From UBA10427 sp003500135 (GTDB lineage Bacteria > Bacteroidota > Bacteroidia > Cytophagales > Cyclobacteriaceae): a stretch of 45,577 bases of DNA. The position numbers and the translations under genes are program-made. Numbering within the stretch: the stretch's first letter is position 1; every line of letters begins with the position of its first letter. The notes under the pieces are model-generated. The model was not told the origin of the DNA. It ran no database searches and was given only the letters and a program-made list of their open reading frames with translations. The stretch lies in the NCBI GenBank assembly GCA_963966275.1, contig CAWZYQ010000010.1:1-45577 (forward strand), in the 5' to 3' direction. This document shows, one piece after another, positions 1 through 8,464 of the stretch.

Positions 1-48
1 CCTCAGCCCACGGAAACGCACTTTTCGATTTTGACCGAGGAAAACAGG

Positions 49-77
49 AAAAAGGCTGTCCGATAACAGAAAGCCTT
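49..77 (-). terminator. possible terminator of pdhB
   Basis: Read on the minus strand, 77-72 (AAGGCT) can pair with 57-52 (AGCCTT), with an inner CTGT/ACAG pairing and an unpaired bulge. A short T-run follows the stem. It lies 22 bases past the pdhB stop. The stem is imperfect, so this is tentative. The remaining bases 1-48 show no supported feature. Confidence 0.4.
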
Positions 78-98
78 AAACAGATCAATTTTATGTTT

Positions 99-1079
99 TT
101 ATTTCACATACATTACGCTTTTTACGGCATCGATGGTACGTTTTACATTTGGTAAAACAGCTTCTATTAATGTTGGTGCATATGCCAGTGGCACATCGCG
201 GTTGGTAACTCGTTGAACAGGTGCATCCATGTAATCAAAGGCATATCGTTGTATGTGGTAGGCCAGTTCTGAAGATATGGAAGCCAACGGCCAGGCCTCT
301 TCTACTACGACCATTCTGTTGGTTTTTTTAACCGATTCCACCAAAGTGGCATAGTCGATAGGCCGAACGGTGCGCAGATCTATTACTTCGGCTTCAATGC
401 CGTCTTTGGCCAGTTCTTCAGCAGCTTCATTGGCTACTTTCATCATTTTACCGAATGAAACAATGGTTACATCATTTCCCTGCCGTGTAATATCAGCCAC
501 ACCTATTGGAACCAGGTATTCATCCTCGGGAATATCCATTTTATCGCCATACATCAGTTCGGACTCCATGAAGATCACGGGATCATCATCGCGAATAGAA
601 GCCTTGAGAAGTCCTTTGGCGTCGTATGGATTGGAAGGCACAACTACCTTCAAACCTGCAGTATTGGCATACCAGTTTTCGAAATTTTGGGAGTGCTGTG
701 CTGCTAATTGGCCCGCATTTCCGGTAGGCCCGCGAAACACGATGGGCACACTCACCTGGCCGCCTGACATAGAGTACATTTTCGCAGCGCTATTGATCAC
801 CTGGTCTATGGCCACCAGCGAGAAATTAAATGTCATAAATTCAATAATGGGCCGCAATCCTTTCATGGCGGCGCCAACGCCCAATCCGGCAAACCCGAGT
901 TCAGAGATTGGGGTATCCAAAACGCGTTCCGGGCCAAATTCGTCCAGCATACCCTGACTGGCCTTGTAGGCGCCATTGTATTCAGCTACCTCTTCACCCA
1001 TCAAAAACACGTTGGCATCCCGCCGCATTTCTTCTGACATAGCATCTTTTATAACCTCCCTGAATTGCTTTTCAACCAT
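99..1079 (-). CDS. pdhB: pyruvate dehydrogenase E1 component, beta subunit
   Basis: This 326-residue protein has the full length usual for bacterial E1-beta. With E1-alpha it forms the thiamine-diphosphate-dependent heterotetramer that decarboxylates pyruvate and hands the acetyl group to E2. Visible features are the N-terminal MGEEVAEYNGAYK segment, the pyrimidine-binding domain (about residues 5-180) with TPISELGFAGLGVGAA around residues 56-71 (containing the glutamate expected to contact thiamine), FRGPTGNAG near 115, and a C-terminal transketolase-like domain from about residue 200. The start is ATG, preceded by a Bacteroidota-type promoter. The alpha subunit is not in the window, so it is probably encoded elsewhere. 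A 2-oxoisovalerate dehydrogenase beta subunit is the alternative, but the sequence reads as the pyruvate type. Confidence 0.93.
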   Translation of the reverse strand: MVEKQFREVIKDAMSEEMRRDANVFLMGEEVAEYNGAYKASQGMLDEFGPERVLDTPISELGFAGLGVGAAMKGLRPIIEFMTFNFSLVAIDQVINSAAKMYSMSGGQVSVPIVFRGPTGNAGQLAAQHSQNFENWYANTAGLKVVVPSNPYDAKGLLKASIRDDDPVIFMESELMYGDKMDIPEDEYLVPIGVADITRQGNDVTIVSFGKMMKVANEAAEELAKDGIEAEVIDLRTVRPIDYATLVESVKKTNRMVVVEEAWPLASISSELAYHIQRYAFDYMDAPVQRVTNRDVPLAYAPTLIEAVLPNVKRTIDAVKSVMYVK

Positions 1080-1100
1080 AACTTTCTATTTTTTGGAACT

Positions 1101-1130
1101 CAAAAATAACCATTATTGTACATTGGCAAA
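1101..1130 (-). promoter_or_regulatory. predicted pdhB promoter
   Basis: On the minus strand TATTTTTG (1108-1101) matches the Bacteroidota -7 consensus TAnnTTTG. TTTG (1130-1127) lies 18 bp upstream as the -33 element. The -7 box is 22 bases before the pdhB ATG. The match is by eye and the spacing is slightly short. Confidence 0.45.
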
Positions 1131-1159
1131 ATTATTGTGTTTTTGATTTCAAAAAAAAA

Positions 1160-1179
1160 GCCCTCTCTAATGAGAAGGC
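1160..1179 (-). terminator. rho-independent terminator of the OmpA-like/TPR lipoprotein gene
   Basis: An 8-bp stem with one mismatch (GAGAAGGC against GCCCTCTC, 4-base loop) is followed on the minus strand by nine T residues (complement of 1159-1151). It sits 23 bases after the stop of the gene ending at 1202. Confidence 0.75.
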
Positions 1180-1201
1180 CCTTTTACTATTAGCAAATAT
1201 T

Positions 1202-3007
1202 TCACTTAACGGCATCTATAAAACGCGAATCGTCCATCAGGGCATTAAACTCAAGATCAGTTGAGATTTTGCCTTTCAATGACGGGTCGGCTTCTACGGC
1301 GTCTATGATTGAGCCTATTGCCGGATCTTTTTTGCCCAATCTGGCGTCGGCTATTGCAGCTCCATAAGCAGCCATGGCATAATCTTTATCCTTCTCGAAA
1401 AGTTCGTTGAAGGTTACCAAAGCGTTTTCATATTCCTTTGCAAGTACTTGTGCCAAACCTTTATTGAAAAGGTTGTCATTATCGTCCATGGCGCTTGAAA
1501 GCGATTTAACAGCTTCAGGATATTTGGCCATCATGATTTCCATAGCGCCTTTGGTGCCATTGAAACCATAGAGGGTTTTTGATGGTAGGTCCATACCCGT
1601 AGCATCAGACACGGCGGCATAGGCTTTTTGAGCGTTGCCCATGGCCAACTCTGCGCTACCCATATTTCCCATGGCATATGCATTTTTCTTTTTATTCAAA
1701 GAAATTTCAAGATGCGTAACAGCTTTTTCAGCGTGGCTGTTGGCGTTTCCAATACCATCTTTGATCATATTGATGTAAACAGCTGCTAAATTGTTATGAG
1801 AAGCCCAGTTGCTGTATGTCTTTACGGTAGCTTCGTAGATGGCGGCTTTCTCCTTTAAGGAAGGGGTAAGATGGGCGGCATATGCAAGTTCACCATACGA
1901 CAATGTATCGGCAGGAAGATTTCCAGCGGCAATTTGCCTGGCCAAAACAGAAATCTCAGCATCGGTCCTCTTTGGAATCACAGTGAGTATTTCCGTCTGC
2001 GCGGTCCTGAGGTCAGGATAAATGTCCCTAAAGATTTTCCTGTATGAAGAAAGCTTGTGCAAGGCATCTTCTTTTTCTTCGAAGGTACCTGGCCCGTTGA
2101 TGATTGTAAGAATCTCATTTTTGGCAGCCTGGTCAATTCCGTCATACTGCTCGAGTGCTTTTTTGAAATCTGACCAATCCTCTACTACAGGCTTCAATAC
2201 AAATCTGATGCTGTCGGCCATACCTTTGTAATCATAGCGCTTCATCATCATCCTGTAATAGTCTTCGATCACTTTGGCACGATTCTCAGAAAGGTTAGAG
2301 TTGATTCGCTCGGGGCCTTCAGGAGAGTGGGTACCGGTGATGGTAACCGTTCTTGTTACGTTTTTCTCCGCCACAAAAGCTTTGAAATACTCCCCACGAT
2401 CGCTTCTTTTTTCCGAAGGCCTTAGCACAGAACTTCCCTGCAAGAAGTAGAAGTTGACGTTGGTTGGCTCAAGTTCCTCTTCAGGCGTCCATCCATCAAC
2501 TGTTTCATCTTCGTAGTCATAACTGACATACGCGCCATAGTAAGTCGGGACCACCAGTTTGGAAGTAGTGATAAGTCCTTTTGCAACTTCAAGTTTTGGA
2601 GTTGGCCCTTTTTGCTTATCGTTTTTGTTATTGATACCGTAACCAACGATGGTCAATTTGCCTGGATTCATAATTTCTTCGTATGGAAACTGGAATTCCT
2701 TAACTACTCGAGGTTGCTGTGAATCGCTATTCGGAAATTCGTTAGCGACGAATTCCACCCTTGCCATTCTTACTTCTTTATTGGCAAATTCATAAACCGG
2801 ATCTATAGCGTATGTATGATCCTTTTTAAGCATTTTCACAGGAAGGGTAGCTGACATTTCAAATTTGACTGTGTCTGAGTGCACCTCTAATGGTTTAGGA
2901 GCTACCTCTAGTTTCTGGTCCTTTGCCATTTTCATCATAGAATTCAGCGCACAGCCTGAAAAAGCTGCTGAAGCTAAAAGTATAATGACAAATCGTAAAT
3001 TTCTCAT
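1202..3007 (-). CDS. OmpA-like domain plus TPR lipoprotein
   Basis: A 601-residue predicted lipoprotein. The N-terminus is a short hydrophobic signal ending in the lipobox FSGC, so Cys19 should be lipidated. Residues about 185-260 resemble an OmpA-type fold, with FYFLQGSSVLRPSE followed by THSPEGPERINSNLSENRAK. This is the SPEG variant common in Bacteroidota rather than the classical form with an aspartate for peptidoglycan binding. The C-terminal half, about residues 370-600, is alanine-rich and helical with TPR-like repeats. Its likely role is an envelope scaffold linking the outer membrane to the cell wall or partner proteins, which is inference. It stands alone, with its own promoter and terminator. 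The exact family was not identified. Confidence 0.75.
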   Translation of the reverse strand: MRNLRFVIILLASAAFSGCALNSMMKMAKDQKLEVAPKPLEVHSDTVKFEMSATLPVKMLKKDHTYAIDPVYEFANKEVRMARVEFVANEFPNSDSQQPRVVKEFQFPYEEIMNPGKLTIVGYGINNKNDKQKGPTPKLEVAKGLITTSKLVVPTYYGAYVSYDYEDETVDGWTPEEELEPTNVNFYFLQGSSVLRPSEKRSDRGEYFKAFVAEKNVTRTVTITGTHSPEGPERINSNLSENRAKVIEDYYRMMMKRYDYKGMADSIRFVLKPVVEDWSDFKKALEQYDGIDQAAKNEILTIINGPGTFEEKEDALHKLSSYRKIFRDIYPDLRTAQTEILTVIPKRTDAEISVLARQIAAGNLPADTLSYGELAYAAHLTPSLKEKAAIYEATVKTYSNWASHNNLAAVYINMIKDGIGNANSHAEKAVTHLEISLNKKKNAYAMGNMGSAELAMGNAQKAYAAVSDATGMDLPSKTLYGFNGTKGAMEIMMAKYPEAVKSLSSAMDDNDNLFNKGLAQVLAKEYENALVTFNELFEKDKDYAMAAYGAAIADARLGKKDPAIGSIIDAVEADPSLKGKISTDLEFNALMDDSRFIDAVK

Positions 3008-3041
3008 ATGAATTAGCGTTTAATTTTAGGTTGATTTCAAG

Positions 3042-3073
3042 CAAAAATATTGCTATAATTTCTTTAATCCAAC
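3042..3073 (-). promoter_or_regulatory. predicted promoter of the OmpA-like/TPR lipoprotein gene
   Basis: On the minus strand TATTTTTG (3049-3042) matches TAnnTTTG, with GTTG (3073-3070) exactly 20 bp upstream. The -7 box lies 34 bases before the ATG at 3007. Confidence 0.5.
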
Positions 3074-3144
3074 TAATCAGTTCAAAAAAGATGTTTATAT
3101 TGGAATGTTTTTCTATTTTGCTGCAAGCCACAATACCTGAAAAC

Positions 3145-3360
3145 ATGAAAAGGTTACAAGATTTCTTCGAGCGTCAAGCTTTCGGCGTCTGTACCAGAAT
3201 GGGTGAAAAATTCAACATTCCATCATCAAGTATCCGGCTTTCTTTCATATATGCATCTTTTCTTACATTCGGTTCTCCTGTCATAATATACCTAATATTA
3301 GCATGGATCATGAGCATACGCAAACTTTTGCGACGTAAAAGGAATACTATTTGGTATTAA
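3145..3360 (+). CDS. small PspC-domain membrane protein
   Basis: A 71-residue protein read from ATG 3145; an in-frame start at 3031 would add an unconvincing 38-residue extension. It contains GVCTRMGEKFNIPSSSIRL, a degenerate form of the PspC pattern (GVCAGLAEYFGIDPTLVRL), followed by a hydrophobic segment of about 25 residues and a basic tail. PspC proteins are inner-membrane proteins tied to envelope-stress responses in other bacteria. No pspA or pspB is nearby, so the role here is unknown. Its stop overlaps the convergent glycosyltransferase stop by 4 bases (TTAA at 3357-3360). Confidence 0.72.
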   Translation: MKRLQDFFERQAFGVCTRMGEKFNIPSSSIRLSFIYASFLTFGSPVIIYLILAWIMSIRKLLRRKRNTIWY

Positions 3361-4367
3361 TACGTTAAACTGCTGGTTTTTCTTACTCCTGTAACGAAAT
3401 ACCGGTACAGAATGGATCCTGGGTACATACCTTTAAGTGAACAGCCTTTTTCTCCTGCATATTTCCTTTTTTTCCAGTGTTTTCTCAAAGAAGCATAAAA
3501 ATGCATATGCGCCCTGAAAACAGCTATTGTATGTTTGTAATTTCCCTGAACTAGAAAAATAATGGCAGCTAATCCGTCAAGTATCAATCTTATGGGCAAC
3601 TTGACTATCAAAGCGGCTACCGACATGTTTTTAATCATCAATGCCAGGCCATTTCGAAAGTTCAGGTACGTTTTACGGGGATTAGCGGCATTTAAGGTTC
3701 CTCCACCCACATGATATACTTCCGATTTACTAGTGTAATACACTTGATAGCCATGATTTTGCAGGCGCCAGCATAAGTCGATTTCTTCCATGTGGGCAAA
3801 AAAATCTTCATCAAAACCGCCCATATCATGAAACAAGGTTGATCGTATTAAAAAACAGGCGCCCGTGGCCCAGAAAACCGGCGCTTCATCGTCGTACTGT
3901 CCTTCATCTTTTTCAAGGCTCAGGAGTAGTCGGCCACGGCAAAAAGGATACCCAAGCGTATCGAGCATTCCCCCTGCAGCCCCGGCATGCTCAAACATTT
4001 CCCTTACGTGATAGGATTTTATTTTGGGCTGTATTGCCGCTACATGTGGATTTTTTTCCAGAAATTGAATTAAAGGATCCGTCCAACCCTCGGTAACTTC
4101 AATATCAGAATTTAAAATGAGGTAGTACTCTGCATCAATTTGTGCCAAAGCACGGTTGTAACCGCCGCAAAACCCGTAATTCATAGGCAGTTTAATTACT
4201 CGTACTGCCGGAAATTCTGCACAAAGTACCTGAAGCGAATGGTCAGTAGAGCCATTGTCGGCTACTATAACCTCACATTCCGGGCTGTATAGGATAATAG
4301 CAGGCAGAAAACGACGCAACCAATGGGCGCCGTTGTAATTAAGAATAACAATAGCGGTATTCGGCAT
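3357..4367 (-). CDS. family 2 glycosyltransferase (rhamnosyltransferase-like)
   Basis: A 336-residue GT-A fold enzyme. Seen: the N-terminal strand IVILNYNGAHWL, ADNGSTDHS near residue 37, the metal- and sugar-nucleotide-binding LNSDIEV near 85, FWATGACFLIR near 145, and GGFDEDFFAHMEEIDLCWR near 165 with the expected acidic catalytic residues. Such enzymes transfer a sugar from a nucleotide donor to a surface glycan or lipid acceptor at the cytoplasmic membrane. A hydrophobic stretch around 245-275 suggests membrane association. The start ATG overlaps the ybaB stop by one base (TGATG), indicating translational coupling. Donor and acceptor cannot be told from the sequence. Confidence 0.87.
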   Translation of the reverse strand: MPNTAIVILNYNGAHWLRRFLPAIILYSPECEVIVADNGSTDHSLQVLCAEFPAVRVIKLPMNYGFCGGYNRALAQIDAEYYLILNSDIEVTEGWTDPLIQFLEKNPHVAAIQPKIKSYHVREMFEHAGAAGGMLDTLGYPFCRGRLLLSLEKDEGQYDDEAPVFWATGACFLIRSTLFHDMGGFDEDFFAHMEEIDLCWRLQNHGYQVYYTSKSEVYHVGGGTLNAANPRKTYLNFRNGLALMIKNMSVAALIVKLPIRLILDGLAAIIFLVQGNYKHTIAVFRAHMHFYASLRKHWKKRKYAGEKGCSLKGMYPGSILYRYFVTGVRKTSSLTY

Positions 4368-4696
4368 CAGAACATTTTGCTCAGATCAAGCCCCGGAATA
4401 TTGGGCATGAATCCTTCTGTTGATTTTTTGAGTGTTTCTGCTGCTTTGGCCTCTACCTCCTCCAATGCTTTATTTGTAGCCGCTACAATGAGATCCTGAA
4501 GCATTTGTTTATCATCCTTATTTAAAAGAGGCTCCTCTATATCAATGGATAGCACTTTTTTCTTGCCGTTCACCACTACTTTTACCATATCTCCGCCAGC
4601 GCTACCTTCTGCGGTTACATGCTCAAGGCTTTCCTGAGCCTCTTTCATTTTGGCTTGCATTTCTTTCATCTTGCCAAATAAATTGGACATATCCAT
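4367..4696 (-). CDS. YbaB/EbfC family nucleoid-associated protein
   Basis: A 109-residue protein starting MDMSNLFGKMKEMQAKMKEAQ, with the family pattern continuing through AEGSAGGDMVKVVVNGKKKV, SIDIEEPLL and a C-terminal helix. YbaB proteins are small DNA-binding dimers that coat the nucleoid; in many bacteria the gene sits beside dnaX-recR, which is not the case here. The open frame extends to 4834, but the extra 46 residues run back into the upstream CHU_C gene and do not look like the family, so ATG 4696 was chosen (ATG 4690 is also possible). It lies 17 bases after the upstream stop and is coupled to the glycosyltransferase. Confidence 0.9.
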   Translation of the reverse strand: MDMSNLFGKMKEMQAKMKEAQESLEHVTAEGSAGGDMVKVVVNGKKKVLSIDIEEPLLNKDDKQMLQDLIVAATNKALEEVEAKAAETLKKSTEGFMPNIPGLDLSKMF

Positions 4697-4713
4697 TTTT
4701 GCTTCTTTTATTT

Positions 4714-6636
4714 TTATCTTATCAATACAATTTCTCCGTTTACCGCAAACGTTCTGTTCAATTGATCGGTAAACCCATAATAATATACATACGTACCGCC
4801 AGGCAAAGGTTTCCCGGATAAAGTCCCATCCCAACCTTCCTGCGGGTCATTACTTTGATATACAATTTGTCCCCACCGATTATAAATCCGTATGTCTACC
4901 GTCGCAATAAACCTTGAAAAACAACGGAATTGCTGGTTTTCAGGTATAGCGCTATTCGGATTTATTGCATTCGGACAGGTTAATTTAGGTTGAAAGATTA
5001 GTTCAACAAAATTAGATACCACTTCGGGAAGGGCGCCGTCAGAAGGCAATGCCCTGATGCGATATCGTACCCTTTGATCCTGAAGTGTCTCGAAGTCTTC
5101 TAAATATAGCGTGTCAAGCCCTGCATTTTGTGTTCCTATCAGGTTGCCTTCCAGGTCAAATTGATCAATTTCATATTCAGCTACTCCATTTTGCCATCCG
5201 GCATAATGGTTCCAGTTCAGGCTTTGATCCTGTTGTGAGACGCGCAACAGAATTTGTTGGGCCCTTATGCTACCTTCCGACCTGTTTTGACATTCGTCCA
5301 GATAATTGACCCGGTATGAATATGCCACTTCATTGGTCCTGACGGGCCCGTCATTGTATATATTCACCTCCGATACGCCTGTGGTGGCAACAGGCTGGTT
5401 TTGGGAGGTCCGGCTTATTTGGTATCGATCCACCGAAACATTTTGTGGCTCCGGCCATTGAAGCTCAATATTCATCCCATTCACAGAAGCAGATATATTT
5501 TGGATTCCCGGAGGGGTGTCTTCAAAAATCGCCGTAACGCATTGAGTAGCTGATCTGCTGGTAAGACCGCTTGACGATGTCAATTCAACGAAATAACAAT
5601 ATTCGACGCCACAATTTATAGCTGTATCAGTATACTGGACAAGTGAGGCGTCCATTGAATTTAATATGTCACTGCCATTCCGGTTGATCCTGAAGCTCGT
5701 GAAATCACTGGTATTGGTTTGCCAGGTAAGAACATTTGAACCGTCGACTTCAGCGCTTGTGCCCAGGTTAATTGAACAAAATTCATTTGAAGGGATCGTT
5801 TCATTATCACAAGCATCAAATGCGGTGACGCGAAAACAATAAAATTGCGTTTCGGTATCGAGGCCTGAAATAATTTGACTGGTAGGGCTCTCTTCGAAAT
5901 CGATGGTATCAATTACATTGTAGATTCCCGGGTTATTCGACGAACTCATTTCCAGTAAGTAAGGTGTAGAAGGATGCAGACGGTAATTTAACTGAATAGA
6001 GTTTTGGTCCATAACTTCTATGTCTCCGATTTCTCCCGGAACAAGGGCATTGATCAATGGTACACTTTTTGTGTTAACCGAGCAATTCACATTGGACGAG
6101 TCAATTTCTGTTTGTGCGCCATTGATCAAACCCTGCACGGTAATATTGTAGGGGCCAGGGGTTCCATAGTCGTGGTAATTGAGCGATTTTTGACTTACAA
6201 TTTCATTGCTGCCATCTCCCCAGTCTATGTAATAAGCGGGGTAAAAATCATCCTGAAGCTGGACGTATACAGCCGTTCCCTTGCAGGGGATGATAAAATA
6301 ATCGGGAGTTTGCGGATCTATCACCGTGATTTCTCTTTCGAAAGATACGGGGTTACCGTTGGCCACAGTTTGTATAATGGTATATGTGCCAGGTTGGGTG
6401 TATTCGTGTGTGCCATTCCGCGTTGTATCTAACGGTGAACCATCGCCATATTCCAAATTGACGGCCACATCTGAGGGGGCTCCGCTTTGATCAAAAACTT
6501 GAACGATAAACGGGGCGCAACCTATTTCCGAATTAACGGTGAAATCTGCTCCGAACTGTGCAAGTGCACTCACCGGAAAGAAAATGGTCCAGACCAGGGT
6601 TAAAAAAATAGCTGATATGTTGATCAGGTGTTTCAA
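4714..6636 (-). CDS. secreted PKD/Fn3-like protein with T9SS type-B (CHU_C) sorting domain
   Basis: A 640-residue exported protein. It starts at TTG (6636) with a clear signal peptide ending near ALAQ (residue 27). Two PKD-like beta domains follow (EYGDGSP near 63, YIDWGDGS near 137). Next come three fibronectin-III-like modules (about 195-540) and a final domain of about 80 residues with IYNRWGQIVYQS, GWDG and PLPGGTYVYYY. That last domain is the gliding-motility-associated C-terminal (CHU_C) family, a known T9SS secretion signal of the type-B class. The protein is therefore expected to cross the outer membrane through the SprA pore encoded at 23225. No catalytic domain is seen; an adhesin or surface structural role is inference. 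It is probably in one operon with hisS upstream. Confidence 0.85.
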   Translation of the reverse strand: MKHLINISAIFLTLVWTIFFPVSALAQFGADFTVNSEIGCAPFIVQVFDQSGAPSDVAVNLEYGDGSPLDTTRNGTHEYTQPGTYTIIQTVANGNPVSFEREITVIDPQTPDYFIIPCKGTAVYVQLQDDFYPAYYIDWGDGSNEIVSQKSLNYHDYGTPGPYNITVQGLINGAQTEIDSSNVNCSVNTKSVPLINALVPGEIGDIEVMDQNSIQLNYRLHPSTPYLLEMSSSNNPGIYNVIDTIDFEESPTSQIISGLDTETQFYCFRVTAFDACDNETIPSNEFCSINLGTSAEVDGSNVLTWQTNTSDFTSFRINRNGSDILNSMDASLVQYTDTAINCGVEYCYFVELTSSSGLTSRSATQCVTAIFEDTPPGIQNISASVNGMNIELQWPEPQNVSVDRYQISRTSQNQPVATTGVSEVNIYNDGPVRTNEVAYSYRVNYLDECQNRSEGSIRAQQILLRVSQQDQSLNWNHYAGWQNGVAEYEIDQFDLEGNLIGTQNAGLDTLYLEDFETLQDQRVRYRIRALPSDGALPEVVSNFVELIFQPKLTCPNAINPNSAIPENQQFRCFSRFIATVDIRIYNRWGQIVYQSNDPQEGWDGTLSGKPLPGGTYVYYYGFTDQLNRTFAVNGEIVLIR

Positions 6637-6685
6637 TCAAAAAATTTTGAGCTAAATATACAAATACAATTGCTGTCTCAGGTAT

Positions 6686-8068
6686 TTATACTTCTTTTTT
6701 GAAAAAGGTGAGTATTTCCGTCAAAGTCATGGATTTTTGCTCACCAAGTCGCATGTCTTTAAATGTCAATTTGCCGCTTTCCAATTCTTCGGTGCCCGCA
6801 AGAATTACATAAGGAATTCCTTTTTTATTCGCATAATTCATTTGCTTTTTGAGCTTTACCGGTTCAGGGTATACTTCTGTGCTGATGCCGGACGCCCTTA
6901 TTTGGCCTGCTATCCCTACTATTTTCTTCTCCAGCGTTTTATCGAAATTTACAATCAGCAAATCTGTACTGTTAAGACTTTCATCCGGGAAAAGTGAAAG
7001 GTCTTCCATTACATCATAAATACGGTCTACTCCAAAAGAAAACCCAACACCACTAACGCCTTCCAGGCCAAAAACCCCTGTAAGATTATCGTAGCGGCCT
7101 CCACCACTGATAGAAGAAGTGATCTGGCTGTTCAGGGCCCGAACTTCAAAAATAGCCCCGGTATAATATGACAAACCTCTCGCCAGGGTAATGTCAAACT
7201 GTAAATGATGGTTCGTAAGACCGTAGGCGTCGATGTATTCAAATATCTCTCGAATTTCTTTCAGGCCTTCTTCGGCTTCATCAACGCCCTCAAGTACATT
7301 TTCCATTGCTTCCACTAATTCCAGGTTCTCTTTATTCCCGGCGTCGAAAAGAAAAGACAGTTTTTCGATGGCCGATTTATCAAAACCACTATTGAGTAGC
7401 TCCTCTTCCACTTTTTCACGGCCTATTTTATCGAGCTTGTCAATAGCAACGCAAAGCGGCCCTTCATTGCCCGCTTCGCCAATATATTTAGCCACACCGG
7501 TCAGGATTTTTCTGTTGTTGATTTTTATTACAAAATCGTGGATGCCCAGCTGATGAAACACTTCATTCATCATTAGTACATTTTCGGCTTCGCAAATGAG
7601 AGAGTTGGCGCCCACTACATCGGCATCGCACTGATAAAACTCGCGGTAACGTCCTTTTTGCGGGCGGTCGGCCCTCCATACCGGTTGAATCTGGTATCGC
7701 TTAAATGGAAATGTCATTTGTCCTTGGTTCATTACCACGTAGCGCGCAAAAGGTACAGTAAGGTCGTATCGCAAACCTTTTTCAGAAATTTTTGGGAGAA
7801 GCGCCTTGGCCCCTTCTTTCCACTCCGTATCAGACACTTTTTTCAAAAAGTCGCCGGAGTTTAACACCTTATATAATAACTGGTCCCCTTCGTCGCCATA
7901 TTTACCTGTTAAAACGGATAGGTTTTCCATGGCCGGGGTTTCAAGCGGCTGAAAGCCATACTTGATAAATACTGATTCGATGGTATTGAGAATAAATTTT
8001 CTTTTCACCATTTTATCAGGATCAAAATCCCTGGCGCCCTTTGGTATACTTGGTTTTGCTACGCCCAT
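6686..8068 (-). CDS. hisS: histidyl-tRNA synthetase
   Basis: A 460-residue class II aminoacyl-tRNA synthetase that charges tRNA-His. Seen: IPKGARDFDP at the N-terminus; motif 2 region RYQIQPVWRADRPQKGRYREF; histidine-specific LARGLSYYTG; motif 3 SISGGGRYDNL and GVGFSFGVDRIYDV; and a C-terminal anticodon-binding domain (about 370-460). ATG 8068 was preferred over an in-frame TTG at 8077, because a promoter-like TAGTTTTG at 8093-8086 would leave almost no leader before the TTG. The 77-base spacing to the CHU_C gene start, with no terminator seen, suggests cotranscription. Confidence 0.96.
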   Translation of the reverse strand: MGVAKPSIPKGARDFDPDKMVKRKFILNTIESVFIKYGFQPLETPAMENLSVLTGKYGDEGDQLLYKVLNSGDFLKKVSDTEWKEGAKALLPKISEKGLRYDLTVPFARYVVMNQGQMTFPFKRYQIQPVWRADRPQKGRYREFYQCDADVVGANSLICEAENVLMMNEVFHQLGIHDFVIKINNRKILTGVAKYIGEAGNEGPLCVAIDKLDKIGREKVEEELLNSGFDKSAIEKLSFLFDAGNKENLELVEAMENVLEGVDEAEEGLKEIREIFEYIDAYGLTNHHLQFDITLARGLSYYTGAIFEVRALNSQITSSISGGGRYDNLTGVFGLEGVSGVGFSFGVDRIYDVMEDLSLFPDESLNSTDLLIVNFDKTLEKKIVGIAGQIRASGISTEVYPEPVKLKKQMNYANKKGIPYVILAGTEELESGKLTFKDMRLGEQKSMTLTEILTFFKKEV

Positions 8069-8085
8069 TTCCTTCAAAATTTTTG

Positions 8086-8093
8086 CAAAACTA
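8086..8093 (-). promoter_or_regulatory. possible hisS promoter (-7 box only)
   Basis: TAGTTTTG on the minus strand fits TAnnTTTG and ends 17 bases before ATG 8068. No good -33 TTG lies 19-21 bp upstream, so the call is weak. Confidence 0.3.
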
Positions 8094-8165
8094 TAAATAA
8101 AGGCACAAACCTAAAGTATATCCGTTGTTTTCCATGAAAAATATAATAGGAATAAGTGCAAAACA

Positions 8166-8197
8166 CTTGTGGGTGTAAAAACATTTGGCTAATTTTG
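8166..8197 (+). promoter_or_regulatory. predicted rpsU promoter
   Basis: CTTG (8166-8169), 20 bp spacer, TAATTTTG (8190-8197) matches the Bacteroidota TTG/TAnnTTTG promoter form. It would give a leader of about 35 nt ahead of ATG 8238. Confidence 0.6.
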
Positions 8198-8237
8198 CGC
8201 TCCAATTTGGGATAAACCATTTTAACAGATATTTAGT

Positions 8238-8432
8238 ATGATCGTTGTAAACGTTAAAGAAAACGAGTCAATTGACAAGGCGCTAAAAAGGTTTAAAAAG
8301 AAATTTGAAAGAACTGGGGTGTTGCGTGAAATCAGAGGTAGAAGCTACTATGAAAAGCCTTCCATCTCAAGAAGAAATGAGAAGATCAAAGCGGCTTACA
8401 AGCAGAAAATGCAGGAGCAGCAAAATTCTTGA
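8238..8432 (+). CDS. rpsU: 30S ribosomal protein S21
   Basis: A 64-residue, very basic protein starting MIVVNVKENESIDKALKRFKKK, with the family pattern FERTGVLREIRGRSYYEKPS and a lysine/arginine-rich tail. S21 binds the small ribosomal subunit near the anti-Shine-Dalgarno end of 16S rRNA. The gene has its own promoter. No U-tailed terminator follows; instead a long inverted repeat lies between it and xerC. Confidence 0.95.
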   Translation: MIVVNVKENESIDKALKRFKKKFERTGVLREIRGRSYYEKPSISRRNEKIKAAYKQKMQEQQNS

Positions 8433-8464
8433 TCCATCACTACCAAGTCTCATAACTTTTAATT

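Noticed and set aside
1..66. Plus-strand frame 1 reads open from the window edge to a TAA at 64-66 (about 21 codons), possibly the end of a gene.
   Set aside because: Too short to show any family, and no RBS or start is visible; an open run of this length is common by chance.
370..957. 195-codon open frame on the plus strand.
   Set aside because: It is antisense to pdhB, whose protein sequence is strongly conserved; the frame is a shadow with serine-rich, unfamily-like translation.
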